Origin: Olivibacter jilunii
GTDB taxonomy: Bacteria > Bacteroidota > Bacteroidia > Sphingobacteriales > Sphingobacteriaceae
Assembly: GCF_900607235.1 (NCBI RefSeq)
Contig: NZ_LR027858.1
Location: forward strand, 114,644 to 178,643
Direction: 5' to 3'
Length of the DNA: 64,000 nucleotides
Shown here: positions 20,455-29,513 of the stretch, piece by piece
Position numbering within the stretch: position 1 is the first letter of the stretch
How the letters are laid out: each line of letters opens with the position of its first letter
The notes under the pieces: model-generated
Told to the model about the DNA's origin: nothing
Databases searched by the model: none
What the model saw: only the letters and a program-made list of their open reading frames with translations
Position numbers and translations under genes: made by a program

Positions 20455-22794
20455 ATGTTTGCGCAGGTAATCGATTTATCGGAAAATAAAAAAGATTTAT
20501 TAGGCGAGCTCGATATACAGCTGTCCCTCGATAGCTTTATAACACATTTAAGAAAGCTCGCAAGTACTCAGGATAACGTGAAGCATGAAATGCTAGAATT
20601 TATACTTCACAAATTCTTAGAAACGAGAGAGACTTATGGACCGTTGACGGAAGAAAATTTAGCAAGTTACAAGCAAATCTTATTCTATACCTATAATTTG
20701 CTGGTACCTCCACTCGAAGACGAACACGATACGCTCTGGGCGCTGGCAACACCATTAGGAAAAAATGTGTTTTACGGCACACAAGGCTTCTACAATCTGT
20801 TGCGTCAGGAATTTTGTGAAGAAACTTTTAAAGACATCGAAGAAAAGACTAAGAAAAAGGACCTGCTCGAGCAGTCCATATATAGCCTACTTCTAGAACG
20901 TTTTTACGAAATTCCCGCCGTGGAAGACGAAGTGATCGAATTTTCTTCGAAAGATGAAGTAACGGGCTTACCTCGCTACTATGCCATCCAAATTGATAAA
21001 CGCTTTGTGGACATCACTCCCAAAATGAAGCTACCGGAACTGGATTATAAAAAAATTAGACAGAATAACGTTCAGCAGTTTGAATGGAGGTTTTTACGTG
21101 AATTACTTCCGCTCAACCAGTTCTCTTTTACAGGCTTTTCGATTATTACGGTGAAGGAAATCACACCCGATCGCGTTATCCAGAATATTCGGGATATCGT
21201 AAGTCGAAACTCAGACGAAGAACTTGAGCACGCTTATGACGTATTGCAAGAATCCTTGCAAACGCTTACCGGTAATCAACATATTAAGTTTGGTTTATCT
21301 CCCATCTTGAAACTGAACAACAAACCAATATTGGATCATGTATATATGCATGCCAGTATATTACCTGCTCTGTTGAAGAAGAAAACAAAAAACTGCCAGG
21401 AAGCTAACATTACGGAATCTTACTTGCTCAACCCTCAAATCATAGTATATAATGTCGGGATAGATTTCGGAGATAACAACTTCAAATTCCTGAACGACCT
21501 TTCCGATCTCGGTGTTACTTCTTATGTATGTATCCCCTTATATTATAACAATAAGGTAACGGGACTTTTAGAAGTTTATACCAACGAAGGTCATACCTTT
21601 GACAAGATTGTCCTGGCAAAGTTGCGCCGAGCCGCCCCTTTACTTGCGCAGTTACTGAATGATCAAGCACATAGATTCAACGCTCGCATCGACGCGGTAA
21701 TAAAAGAAAAGTTTACATCCTTACAACCAGCCGTCCAATGGAAATTTAATCAAGCTGCATATGAATACTTGAAAAAGATAGCGCCGGAAAAACCGAAACC
21801 CATTATTGAAAACGTTCAATTCAAGAATGTTTATCCCTTATATGGGGCTATTGATATTAGAAATTCTACAATTGAGCGCAATAAAGCCTTAGTTGCCGAC
21901 TATAAAATACAATTAGGTTTATTAAAACAGGTATTACAAGACATCAAAAACGTTTATAGTATTGCACTACTCGATGAAATGGAATTTAATTGTGATAAGT
22001 GGTTGACCCAATTAGACACGAGTCCAATCGACGTTGTACAAATGAAGGTTAAAGACTTCATGGAGAAAGAAGTGTACATGTTATTGATGCACTTCAAAAA
22101 CAGTAATTCAACTTTAGCAGCGATCATCGAAAAATATGAACAAGAAGTACTAGCGGAAACAGGGAAAGCCCATCAGCATCGACGCGCGCTCGAATCATCC
22201 ATCGCCACCATTAATACCGCTATTAACGGTTATTTAGAATTATTAAATGATGAAATACAGCGCTCTTATCCTTGCTATTTTGAGAAGTTCAGAACCGACG
22301 GCGTTGAATATGATATTTATATAGGACAATCTATTGCTCCTGAAAGGCCATTTGACATGCTCTATCTCAAAAACGTAAGGCTTTGGCAGCTTACGTCAAT
22401 GGCTTCCATTGCAAAAATAACGCACACCTTACTTCAACAGATGGAAACTCCGCTTGAAACGACCCAGCTTATTTTTATCAATGGAAACGATATAGATATT
22501 AGCTTCCGCGTGGACGAAAGGCGTTTTGATGTAGAAGGAGCCTATAACATTCGATACCACATCATAAAAAAGAGAATCGATAAAGTTCACTTAAAAGATT
22601 CTTTTGAACGGCTCACCCAGCCTGGAAAGATTGCTTTGGTATATTACGATGCGAGAGAGATTAAAGAGTATATGAGCTATATTAATTATCTCCAAAATAA
22701 AGACATTTTATTAGACGATATGGAAGAGCTTGAACTAGAGGAATTACAAGGCGTAAGTGGCTTAAAAGCGATACGAATCGGTGTAAAACTTTAA
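20455..22794 (+). CDS. Large GAF-domain protein of unknown function
   Basis: 779 residues, no signal peptide or membrane helix, so cytoplasmic. A GAF-like fold spans about residues 300-400 (LGVTSYVCIPLYYNNKVTGL, LEVYTNEGHTFDKIVLAKL). The N-terminal ~300 residues are helical with no family I know. After the GAF part, YGAIDIRNSTIERN (Y463-N476) is reminiscent of the first metal-binding strand of class III nucleotidyl cyclases (D467), and KFRTDGVEYD (611-620) lies later. A proper cyclase core is not evident, so I do not call one. It is the last gene of the ppk1 run, 22 bp after the phosphoesterase-barrel gene, and converges on PAP2 with only 3 bp between. Confidence 0.75.
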   Translation: MFAQVIDLSENKKDLLGELDIQLSLDSFITHLRKLASTQDNVKHEMLEFILHKFLETRETYGPLTEENLASYKQILFYTYNLLVPPLEDEHDTLWALATPLGKNVFYGTQGFYNLLRQEFCEETFKDIEEKTKKKDLLEQSIYSLLLERFYEIPAVEDEVIEFSSKDEVTGLPRYYAIQIDKRFVDITPKMKLPELDYKKIRQNNVQQFEWRFLRELLPLNQFSFTGFSIITVKEITPDRVIQNIRDIVSRNSDEELEHAYDVLQESLQTLTGNQHIKFGLSPILKLNNKPILDHVYMHASILPALLKKKTKNCQEANITESYLLNPQIIVYNVGIDFGDNNFKFLNDLSDLGVTSYVCIPLYYNNKVTGLLEVYTNEGHTFDKIVLAKLRRAAPLLAQLLNDQAHRFNARIDAVIKEKFTSLQPAVQWKFNQAAYEYLKKIAPEKPKPIIENVQFKNVYPLYGAIDIRNSTIERNKALVADYKIQLGLLKQVLQDIKNVYSIALLDEMEFNCDKWLTQLDTSPIDVVQMKVKDFMEKEVYMLLMHFKNSNSTLAAIIEKYEQEVLAETGKAHQHRRALESSIATINTAINGYLELLNDEIQRSYPCYFEKFRTDGVEYDIYIGQSIAPERPFDMLYLKNVRLWQLTSMASIAKITHTLLQQMETPLETTQLIFINGNDIDISFRVDERRFDVEGAYNIRYHIIKKRIDKVHLKDSFERLTQPGKIALVYYDAREIKEYMSYINYLQNKDILLDDMEELELEELQGVSGLKAIRIGVKL

Positions 22795-22797
22795 TTG

Positions 22798-23643
22798 CTA
22801 AAAAACGCCTACTAAGCCAATTCCACGCCGTGCAGGCGTAACGGTCCAAGTAATCTGGTTCTGCTTTTTAAAAGGGTTTCTATACTTACTCTCCTCCATA
22901 CGGCGGACTATTGCCTTCGTACAGAACCAAGATATAGCACCGCCAAAAGCCATATCGGATAGCCAATGGGAATCGCTGTACATACGACTTACCAGTGTAA
23001 CGCCCGCAGTACTGTAAAATAGCGCTTTTAACAGCGGGCTTTTTACTCGATGCCCCAGTACCAGCGCGCTCACGGTTGCGATCTGCATATGTCCGGATGG
23101 AAAGGAATGATAACCTGCTTCCGGAGAGAAAGGATCGAAGGCCCAGGGGCCCACGTCCGTTGCCGGTCTCGCTCGCCCTACGGCGGTTTTCATCAAGGTC
23201 TGTAAGGCGCCACTTGTCAGGTATGCAGCACCCAACATGAGCCCCGTTTCCCTAGCCCATTCATTTTTAATAACTAACCCCGTTAAATAAAAGCCGCCGG
23301 TCATGATAAAGGCCGCATAAGGTTTACCATAATGAAAACCGGCGCGCTCAATGCCATCCCACACTTTAGAATTCCGATCCTGCCAAAAGTTCCTGTTTGG
23401 TTTGTCTAAGGTTGTTAATAACGCGGTTCCGCCAAGAACCGCCCCTACCTTTAACCAATCAGATCCTTTCCATCGAATAGGGCTCGAAACGGTATATGCT
23501 ACACCGTCCACAAAACGGATTGCATCAGACGTAATTTTTTGTTTGTTTATACTATCTACGGAGATGCTATCATTCATCGCATAAGCAGCAAATCCCATGG
23601 TACTAAAGATCAGTATAAATACTGCCTTGCTTAGGTAATTCAT
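22798..23643 (-). CDS. PAP2-family membrane-associated phosphatase
   Basis: 281 residues from the ATG at 23643, which gives a proper signal peptide (MNYLSKAVFILIFSTMGFAA). An earlier in-frame ATG at 23748 would add 35 basic/hydrophobic residues and bury that signal. The three acid-phosphatase motifs are complete: KTAVGRARP, FPSGH, and SRMYSDSHWLSD. Several membrane helices surround them. PAP2 enzymes remove phosphate from lipids (phosphatidate, undecaprenyl or lipid A phosphates) or soluble esters on the periplasmic side. The neighbours give no clue to the substrate. Confidence 0.92.
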   Translation of the reverse strand: MNYLSKAVFILIFSTMGFAAYAMNDSISVDSINKQKITSDAIRFVDGVAYTVSSPIRWKGSDWLKVGAVLGGTALLTTLDKPNRNFWQDRNSKVWDGIERAGFHYGKPYAAFIMTGGFYLTGLVIKNEWARETGLMLGAAYLTSGALQTLMKTAVGRARPATDVGPWAFDPFSPEAGYHSFPSGHMQIATVSALVLGHRVKSPLLKALFYSTAGVTLVSRMYSDSHWLSDMAFGGAISWFCTKAIVRRMEESKYRNPFKKQNQITWTVTPARRGIGLVGVF

Positions 23644-23866
23644 ATGTTGTAAAAGGATATTCTTCTGCAAAATATGGAATTTCAGCAAAAAACAGAAATA
23701 TAGTCGTCTCTTCAAAATGAAGTGTGCTTTGCATTTAACCTTACCCATTAGTTTTCGCTTCTAGGATATTCCGCTAATACAACCGTCGCCGATCGCTTTT
23801 TACTGTTTCATAACAATTTTATAATAAAAGATAGCCTATATTTACGTCCTAATATATTTTCCTACC

Positions 23867-25648
23867 ATGAGATTACTCCTTAAGTACTTAAGTAGACATA
23901 AATGGCTCATACTTTTAGCGTTGATATTAGCGGCGATCAATCAGGTTTTTTCCTTATTGAATCCTTATATTCTTGGGAATCTGATCATTGACCCTTATGC
24001 AAATAAAGCACAGCAGTTCCGATCCGATGGAGCAGATAGTGCTTTTTTTAAGGGTATTACCATTGGCTTATTGATGATTATTGGTGTAGCGATGGTTTCA
24101 CGTATTGCGAAGGCGTTCCAAGATTATGTTGTTAATGTTATAATACAGAAGTTTGGTGCACGGCTTTATACCGACGGACTTCGACATGCACTCAGGCTTC
24201 CCTTTCAGGATTTTGAGGATCAACGAAGTGGTGAAACGCTTTCCGTGCTGCAGAAGGTGCGAGCCGATTGTGAAAAATTTATTACCAGCTTTGTCAACGT
24301 GCTATTTGCGACGCTTGTGGGTATTGTTTTCGTTGTTATCGTTGCTTTTAAATTAAGTCCTCTTCTTCCTTTGATTTACCTGGTAGGAGCAATTGTTCTT
24401 GCTATTCTAACCAGCGTTCTAAGTCGAAAAGTTAAGTTCATTCAAAAAAATATCGTAAGCGAAACGACTGCACTTGCCGGCTCTACTACGGAATCCCTCC
24501 GAAATATAGAACTGGTCAAGAGTCTAGGCCTCACCCAACAGGAGATAAGTAGGCTGAACGATACAACGATGAAAATACTAAAACTTGAACTAAAAAAAGT
24601 AAAGAGTATTCGGTCTGTAAGCTTTGTACAGGGGACCTTCGTTAATTTCCTTCAACAATGCATTATGTTTGCATTGCTATTCTTCGTTTTTCGCGATAAG
24701 ATTACGGTCGGGCAGATGATGATGATGCAATTTTATTCATTCTTCATTTTTGGCCCTTTACAGGAGTTAGGAAATATAATCATGTCCTATCGGGAGGCGG
24801 AGGCATCCTTGAACAACCTGCAACGCTTATTGAATCGAAAGGTAGAATACCAGCCCCTTGCACCAAAGAAGATCGATGCTATTCAGCAGTTGCGCTTTAA
24901 CGAAGTGCGTTTTCAACATCAGTCGGCTACACGCCCTGCCCTTGACGGAATTTCCTTCGATGTTTCACAAGGTGAAACCATTGCTTTTGTAGGACCATCC
25001 GGTTCGGGGAAAACAACACTGGTAAAATTACTCGTAGGTTTATACCATCCGACTTCAGGCCACGTATATTACAACGACTTTAACGATAATGAGATCGATT
25101 TTGAAGAATTACGACATCAAATAGGTTTTGTAACACAAGATACGCAGCTCTTTTCAGGTACTATCCGTGAAAACTTACTCTTCGTCAATCCATCGGCAAC
25201 TGACGACATGATTTTGGATGTAATAAAGAAAGCGTCGGGACAGAATATTTTAGCAAGAGCGGAAAAGGGTCTCGAAACCGTGATCGGTGAAGGAGGCCTA
25301 AAGCTATCCGGTGGTGAAAGGCAGCGTTTATCAATCGCTCGCGCGCTATTACGGCAACCACGCCTTCTTATTTTTGACGAAGCCACGTCAGCGCTCGACT
25401 CCATTACAGAGGAAGCGATATCTAATACTGTCCGGGAAATTACAGCGCAAAGAACGCATTTGACCATTATGATTGCCCATCGCTTGTCAACCATCATGCA
25501 TGCCGACAAAATTTATGTATTGGAAAAGGGTAAAATCGTGGAAACAGGAAGCCATTTTGATTTACTATCGCTTAAAGGTCTTTATTATGCAATGTGGCGA
25601 CAGCAGATCGGAGAGCGTAAAGAAGAAAGCACGATGGAAGCAAACTAA
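23867..25648 (+). CDS. ABC transporter, fused permease and ATPase (exporter type)
   Basis: 593 residues: six membrane helices in the first ~310, then one ATPase domain (~345-580). The nucleotide-binding motifs are all intact: Walker A GPSGSGKTT near 376, signature LSGGERQRLS, Walker B LLIFDEATSALD and the H-loop IAHRLS. This half-transporter should work as a homodimer or with a partner encoded elsewhere, exporting lipid, peptide or drug. It is monocistronic; the last 4 bp overlap the convergent MocR gene. No peptidase C39 domain is present. Confidence 0.95.
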   Translation: MRLLLKYLSRHKWLILLALILAAINQVFSLLNPYILGNLIIDPYANKAQQFRSDGADSAFFKGITIGLLMIIGVAMVSRIAKAFQDYVVNVIIQKFGARLYTDGLRHALRLPFQDFEDQRSGETLSVLQKVRADCEKFITSFVNVLFATLVGIVFVVIVAFKLSPLLPLIYLVGAIVLAILTSVLSRKVKFIQKNIVSETTALAGSTTESLRNIELVKSLGLTQQEISRLNDTTMKILKLELKKVKSIRSVSFVQGTFVNFLQQCIMFALLFFVFRDKITVGQMMMMQFYSFFIFGPLQELGNIIMSYREAEASLNNLQRLLNRKVEYQPLAPKKIDAIQQLRFNEVRFQHQSATRPALDGISFDVSQGETIAFVGPSGSGKTTLVKLLVGLYHPTSGHVYYNDFNDNEIDFEELRHQIGFVTQDTQLFSGTIRENLLFVNPSATDDMILDVIKKASGQNILARAEKGLETVIGEGGLKLSGGERQRLSIARALLRQPRLLIFDEATSALDSITEEAISNTVREITAQRTHLTIMIAHRLSTIMHADKIYVLEKGKIVETGSHFDLLSLKGLYYAMWRQQIGERKEESTMEAN

Positions 25649-27141
25649 GCGTTCGATCGACCATTTACTTCTTTCGACAACACTGCGGTAAGGAGTTCTA
25701 TTACCCGCGAAAGTTCACGGGTATTCAAAGAGGCGAATCCGAAACGAATCGCGTTATAGTTAAACGGACCGGTGTTATATTTCCTGCCATCACTTATCAG
25801 TATGCGGTGCTTGGCAAGCTCCGCAGCCACATGGATCAATGGATAAGCTTCACTAAAACGTAGCCAAACTGCCATGCCTCCTGTTGGAATTTCAAACGAG
25901 GAAAACGCAAATAGCCGCTCTTTCATTAATGCACATACGTAATCGCGTCGTTCCCGGTAGATATTCACGGATTTTTTTATGTGTCTTGCAACATCACCTT
26001 CCCGTATCAAAGAGGCTAAAGCATCTTCCATTATAAAATCGCCTCTCAAATTTATCATCCTTCGGACATAAGCAGCCTCATTGATCATCTCTTGGGGAGC
26101 TACCATGAAGCCTATGCGGACAGACGAGGCTAAGCATTTCGTAAAAGAGCCAATGTAAATGACGCGCTCCGGACAGTAACTTACCAGAGGCAAAAAGGGC
26201 GAGGATTGATAGTGAAAATCATAATCGTAGTCGTCCTCTACGATCATAAAATTGAAACGTTGGGCAAGCGCAATAAGCTGCATTCTCCTCTGGGGGCTTA
26301 AGGTTACGGTAGTTGGGTGATGGTGGTGCGGAATAACATATAACATGTTAATACGCTCTCTTAGACAAATCTCCTCTACTTTATTCATATCCAAGCCGTG
26401 CTCGTCTACAGGCACACGAAAAATTCGTGCGTTTTGATAAGAAAAGGCATTGTTAGCCATAAAGTAATTCGGCTCGCCAACAATAACTGCGTCGCCCGCT
26501 CTCAGTAATAACTGTGCGGCTATGTAAACTCCCATTTGCGCACCCTGGGTGGTAAGAAGATTGTGTACACTCGCCCGTATACCACGTGTTTCAAATAAAT
26601 AATCGGTTAATGCTTCCCTCAGTAAGATGGAGCCGACAGACAATGAATCCGTTCTTCCTTTCAATTGCAAATTCCTTCTTAATCGCGCTCTATATTCGCG
26701 AGCCAATAAATCTAAAGGGGCTATACGGGAATCAGGCAAACCGTCATCAATAACAATATCATATCCGGCAACGTCAGATCCGAGATCAGTGATCACACTA
26801 AACGAGTTACGATAAAAAAAAGGAGTAGTATTGGAGTCCGGCACTTTCTTTAAATTTTGCTCCCAAATTTTCGGATTTAATTCCGGTAAAACCGGGGATA
26901 CAAAAACACCTTTTTTAGGCACTGTGGTTGCCCATCCTTGCAAAAGCATATCATTATACGCAGCCACAACTGTCTTACGATGAAGCATCAACGATTGGGC
27001 AAGTTCGCGCGTACTAGGTAGTCGCATTCCCGGCTTCAATATTCCCTTGCGAATCAATGCAATAATTTGCTTAGACACCTGCAAATATAACGCGGTTGAA
27101 GAGGTTCTATCTATGATTAGAAGGCTGGGAAACGGAAGCAT
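25645..27141 (-). CDS. MocR/PdxR-type regulator: GntR DNA-binding domain fused to aminotransferase-like domain
   Basis: 498 residues. Residues 1-85 are a GntR winged helix (ALYLQVSKQIIALIRKGILK, RLPSTRELAQSLMLHRKTVV). From ~120 on it is a fold-type I aminotransferase domain, with the PLP lysine K335 in GSFTKCLASSVRIGF and the PLP phosphate/aspartate motif VEDDYDYDF. MocR proteins use PLP as effector or cofactor to control vitamin B6, GABA, taurine or D-amino-acid genes, often from divergent promoters. Here the divergent gene encodes a carboxymuconolactone-decarboxylase family protein. The intergenic DNA has TGGAC repeats just outside this gene's start. Confidence 0.94.
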   Translation of the reverse strand: MLPFPSLLIIDRTSSTALYLQVSKQIIALIRKGILKPGMRLPSTRELAQSLMLHRKTVVAAYNDMLLQGWATTVPKKGVFVSPVLPELNPKIWEQNLKKVPDSNTTPFFYRNSFSVITDLGSDVAGYDIVIDDGLPDSRIAPLDLLAREYRARLRRNLQLKGRTDSLSVGSILLREALTDYLFETRGIRASVHNLLTTQGAQMGVYIAAQLLLRAGDAVIVGEPNYFMANNAFSYQNARIFRVPVDEHGLDMNKVEEICLRERINMLYVIPHHHHPTTVTLSPQRRMQLIALAQRFNFMIVEDDYDYDFHYQSSPFLPLVSYCPERVIYIGSFTKCLASSVRIGFMVAPQEMINEAAYVRRMINLRGDFIMEDALASLIREGDVARHIKKSVNIYRERRDYVCALMKERLFAFSSFEIPTGGMAVWLRFSEAYPLIHVAAELAKHRILISDGRKYNTGPFNYNAIRFGFASLNTRELSRVIELLTAVLSKEVNGRSNA

Positions 27142-27142
27142 G

Positions 27143-27185
27143 TGGACTACCTATTTTATGCAAACTGGACGACTTACAGAGTCCA
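27143..27185. promoter_or_regulatory. Putative MocR operator: direct plus inverted TGGAC repeats
   Basis: TGGACTAC at 27143 and TGGACGAC at 27166 form a direct repeat 23 bp apart. The second copy also forms TGGAC-N10-GTCCA with 27181-27185. Direct plus inverted half-sites between divergent genes are typical for MocR regulators. Binding itself is inferred. Confidence 0.45.
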
Positions 27186-27194
27186 AATATACAA

Positions 27195-27202
27195 TATCTT
27201 TG
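27195..27202 (+). promoter_or_regulatory. -7 promoter box of carboxymuconolactone-decarboxylase family gene
   Basis: TATCTTTG is an exact match to TAnnTTTG, 24 bp before the ATG at 27227 and just after the TGGAC repeats. No clear -33 box is visible, as expected if an activator such as the MocR protein is required. Confidence 0.6.
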
Positions 27203-27226
27203 AGAAGAAAATTTATTTATAAGACA

Positions 27227-27667
27227 ATGGCAAAAAGAAAAACACTTCAAGAAGCTGATCCTAAAGCGTTCCAAACGATGCTTGCTTTCGAAAAATACCT
27301 ATCCGAAAGTTCCCTAAGTAAAACACATGCAGAGCTTATAAAAATTCGCGTATCACAAATAAACGGCTGTAGCTATTGTATTAATAAACACACAAAAGAG
27401 GCGCGTGAAGCAGGTGAAAGCGAACAACGCATCTATTTGCTAAGCGCCTGGCGCGAAGTTCCCTTCTATTCACCTGAGGAACGGGCTATACTGGCTTTAG
27501 CAGAGGAAATGACCAATATTGCTGCACATGGCGTATCTGATGCGGTTTATAACCAAGCCGTTGAGCTTTTGGGACAGCAATATACAACGGAGGTTATGAT
27601 GGGCATTATTGCTATGAATGCATGGAACCGTGTAGGAATAACAACGCAACGAGAAATAGAATCCTAA
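27227..27667 (+). CDS. Carboxymuconolactone decarboxylase / AhpD family protein
   Basis: 146 residues from the ATG at 27227; the longer frame from 27047 runs through the promoter and into the MocR gene and is rejected. The AhpD-like motif is INGCSYCINKHTKEA (Cys-x2-Cys-x3-His), a redox-active pair used as alkylhydroperoxidase-type reductant. RIYLLSAWREVPFYSPEERA and ALAEEMTNIA are typical of this group. It probably acts in peroxide or thiol redox chemistry in the cytoplasm. Its divergent position suggests control by the MocR regulator. Confidence 0.9.
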   Translation: MAKRKTLQEADPKAFQTMLAFEKYLSESSLSKTHAELIKIRVSQINGCSYCINKHTKEAREAGESEQRIYLLSAWREVPFYSPEERAILALAEEMTNIAAHGVSDAVYNQAVELLGQQYTTEVMMGIIAMNAWNRVGITTQREIES

Positions 27668-27800
27668 TCTTAATAAAATATCTTTTCTGTTTCATGCATT
27701 TTGCCTAAGTTTGATAAACACTATGAAAGCAAAAATGAATTGATTAACAATCAACTCAAATTAATTGCTGAACAGTCCCGATTATCTAAATTATGGCAAA

Positions 27801-28934
27801 ATGCAACAGTCGAAGTATTCCTACTCGCTATTTAGTATTTTGATAATAATACTACTCAGCAGCTTTATTTCTCCCTTATCCCAAGATAAGCAAAATGGCC
27901 TTAAGATCAATGACCAGGCCCCGGATTTTACATTGCCCGCGACAGATGGCAAACAATATTCACTCCGGGATTTTGAGAGGTTTCCAATTTTAGTGGTGGC
28001 ATTTACTTGTAATCATTGCCCAACTGCACAGGCCTACGAAGATCGCCTCATTAATTTAAAGGCAACATATGGTGAGCGAGGAGTAGCTCTAATTGCCATA
28101 TCACCAAACAATCCCTACGCTGTACGTTTGGACGAACTTGGCTATACAGAATATAACGACTCTCCTGAAGAAATGAAATTACGGGCTTCCGATAAAAATT
28201 TTAATTTCCCTTACTTATATGATGGTGAGACGCAGTTGACATCAAAACGATATGGCGCAGTTGCGACACCTCATATTTTTATTTTCGATAACAATAGAAA
28301 GCTTCGTTATAAAGGACGATTCGATGACAACGAAAATCCTAAAGAAACGAAAGAGCACAATGCTATTCAAGCAATTGAAGCACTTCTAGCAAAAAAAGAC
28401 ATCCCTGTAAAAGAGACAAAAACTTTTGGATGTAGTGTAAAATGGTCAACCAAAGAAGATGCGGTAAAAAAGTCTGACGAACAATGGGCAAAAGAACCTG
28501 TTACTATTAACCCCATTCAAATCACACAAATCGACTCCCTACTACAAAATAATTCTGATAAACTTCGCTTAATCAATGTCTGGGCTACCTGGTGCGGACC
28601 GTGCGTTGCAGAATTTCCTGATTTCGTTATAATCAACCGAATGTATCGAAATAGGCCTTTTGAATTTATCAGTATTAGTGCCGACAACCCGGAGAAACCA
28701 CAGCCGGTTTTAGATTTCCTTAAAAGCAAAGGAGCCGCGAACCAGAATTTTTTGTTCGAAAGTAAAAATAAATACGACCTGATTGAGGCTATTGACAAAG
28801 CGTGGCAAGGCGCGCTTCCTTATACCCTATTAGTAGCTCCGGGCGGAAAAATTCTTTATAGTAAACAAGGGGAAATAGATCCTCTTGAAATGAAAAAGAT
28901 GATTTTAAAACATTTAGGCCGATATTACTTCTAA
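27801..28934 (+). CDS. Envelope protein with two thioredoxin-like domains
   Basis: 377 residues from the ATG at 27801. An N-terminal hydrophobic segment (SILIIILLSSFISPLS) is a signal or anchor, so it acts outside the cytoplasm. Domain 1 (~35-200) is peroxiredoxin/AhpC-TSA-like: INDQAPDFTLPATDGKQYSL and a CxxC in AFTCNHCPTAQAYE. Domain 2 (~225-375) is TlpA/ResA-like: INVWATWCGPCVAEFP (CGPC). Two redox domains in one chain may pass electrons to each other, or reduce cytochrome c or metal-site cysteines. Substrate unknown. It stands alone between the CMD gene and the GNAT-MarR operon. Confidence 0.88.
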   Translation: MQQSKYSYSLFSILIIILLSSFISPLSQDKQNGLKINDQAPDFTLPATDGKQYSLRDFERFPILVVAFTCNHCPTAQAYEDRLINLKATYGERGVALIAISPNNPYAVRLDELGYTEYNDSPEEMKLRASDKNFNFPYLYDGETQLTSKRYGAVATPHIFIFDNNRKLRYKGRFDDNENPKETKEHNAIQAIEALLAKKDIPVKETKTFGCSVKWSTKEDAVKKSDEQWAKEPVTINPIQITQIDSLLQNNSDKLRLINVWATWCGPCVAEFPDFVIINRMYRNRPFEFISISADNPEKPQPVLDFLKSKGAANQNFLFESKNKYDLIEAIDKAWQGALPYTLLVAPGGKILYSKQGEIDPLEMKKMILKHLGRYYF

Positions 28935-28959
28935 ATATTCTATCTGATAAATTTTAGCA

Positions 28960-28991
28960 TTTGCAAATATGTAGCTAACTACGTAGTTTTG
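28960..28991 (+). promoter_or_regulatory. Complete Bacteroidota promoter with palindromic operator
   Basis: TTTG at 28960-28963, 20 bp, then TAGTTTTG at 28984-28991 match the -33/-7 promoter pattern. A perfect 12-bp palindrome AACTACGTAGTT at 28977-28988 overlaps the -7 box. The message encodes a MarR protein, so this is a likely MarR autoregulatory site (inference). Confidence 0.65.
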
Positions 28992-29003
28992 CTAAAAAAA
29001 GAA

Positions 29004-29513
29004 ATGGCTTTTGAAATTGAACTTTTAAACAATGCCGATGTCCCGGAAATCATCGGGCTTATCTTGCCGATACAACAGCAAGAACATCAAGTTCCTGTAA
29101 CCATTGAAGATCAGCCAGACTTATTGAATGTAGAAAAACATTACCAACAAAAGGGTGGCGCTTTTTGGGGAATTAAACACCAAGGAACGCTCTTGGGAAC
29201 TATCGCTTTAATAAAGATGGAAGCAGAACAGGGCGGAGTGATACGAAAAATGTTTGTCCGCAAGGAGTATAGAGGAAGAGAATTAGGGTTAGCGCAGAAA
29301 TTACTGGAACATTTGATATGCTATGCCAAAAAGGCCGGTATGAGCCATTTATACTTAGGTACCTTTCATACATTAAAAGCCGCCTTACGTTTTTATGAAC
29401 GGAACGGTTTCATGCAAATTGAAAAAGTGCAACTCCCTTCCCATTTTCCAATTATGGAAGTAGACGATGTATTTTTTCACCTAATTCTGAATAACGATGA
29501 CAAATGTGATTGA
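29004..29513 (+). CDS. GNAT family N-acetyltransferase
   Basis: 169 residues from the ATG at 29004; an in-frame TTG at 28989 lies inside the -7 box and is rejected. The acetyl-CoA loop is KMFVRKEYRGRELGLAQKLL, and the C-terminal half has LYLGTFHTLKAALRFYERNGF, both typical of GNAT. The substrate is unknown. The first gene of a three-gene operon: its end overlaps the MarR gene by 17 bp. Confidence 0.92.
   Translation: MAFEIELLNNADVPEIIGLILPIQQQEHQVPVTIEDQPDLLNVEKHYQQKGGAFWGIKHQGTLLGTIALIKMEAEQGGVIRKMFVRKEYRGRELGLAQKLLEHLICYAKKAGMSHLYLGTFHTLKAALRFYERNGFMQIEKVQLPSHFPIMEVDDVFFHLILNNDDKCD

Noticed and set aside
12623..22794. A complete Pycsar defence system
   Set aside because: No recognisable nucleotidyl cyclase with proper metal and base motifs is present; only the effector-like domain is.
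23644..23748. 35-residue N-terminal extension of the PAP2 protein
   Set aside because: It would precede a good signal peptide and has no family support.
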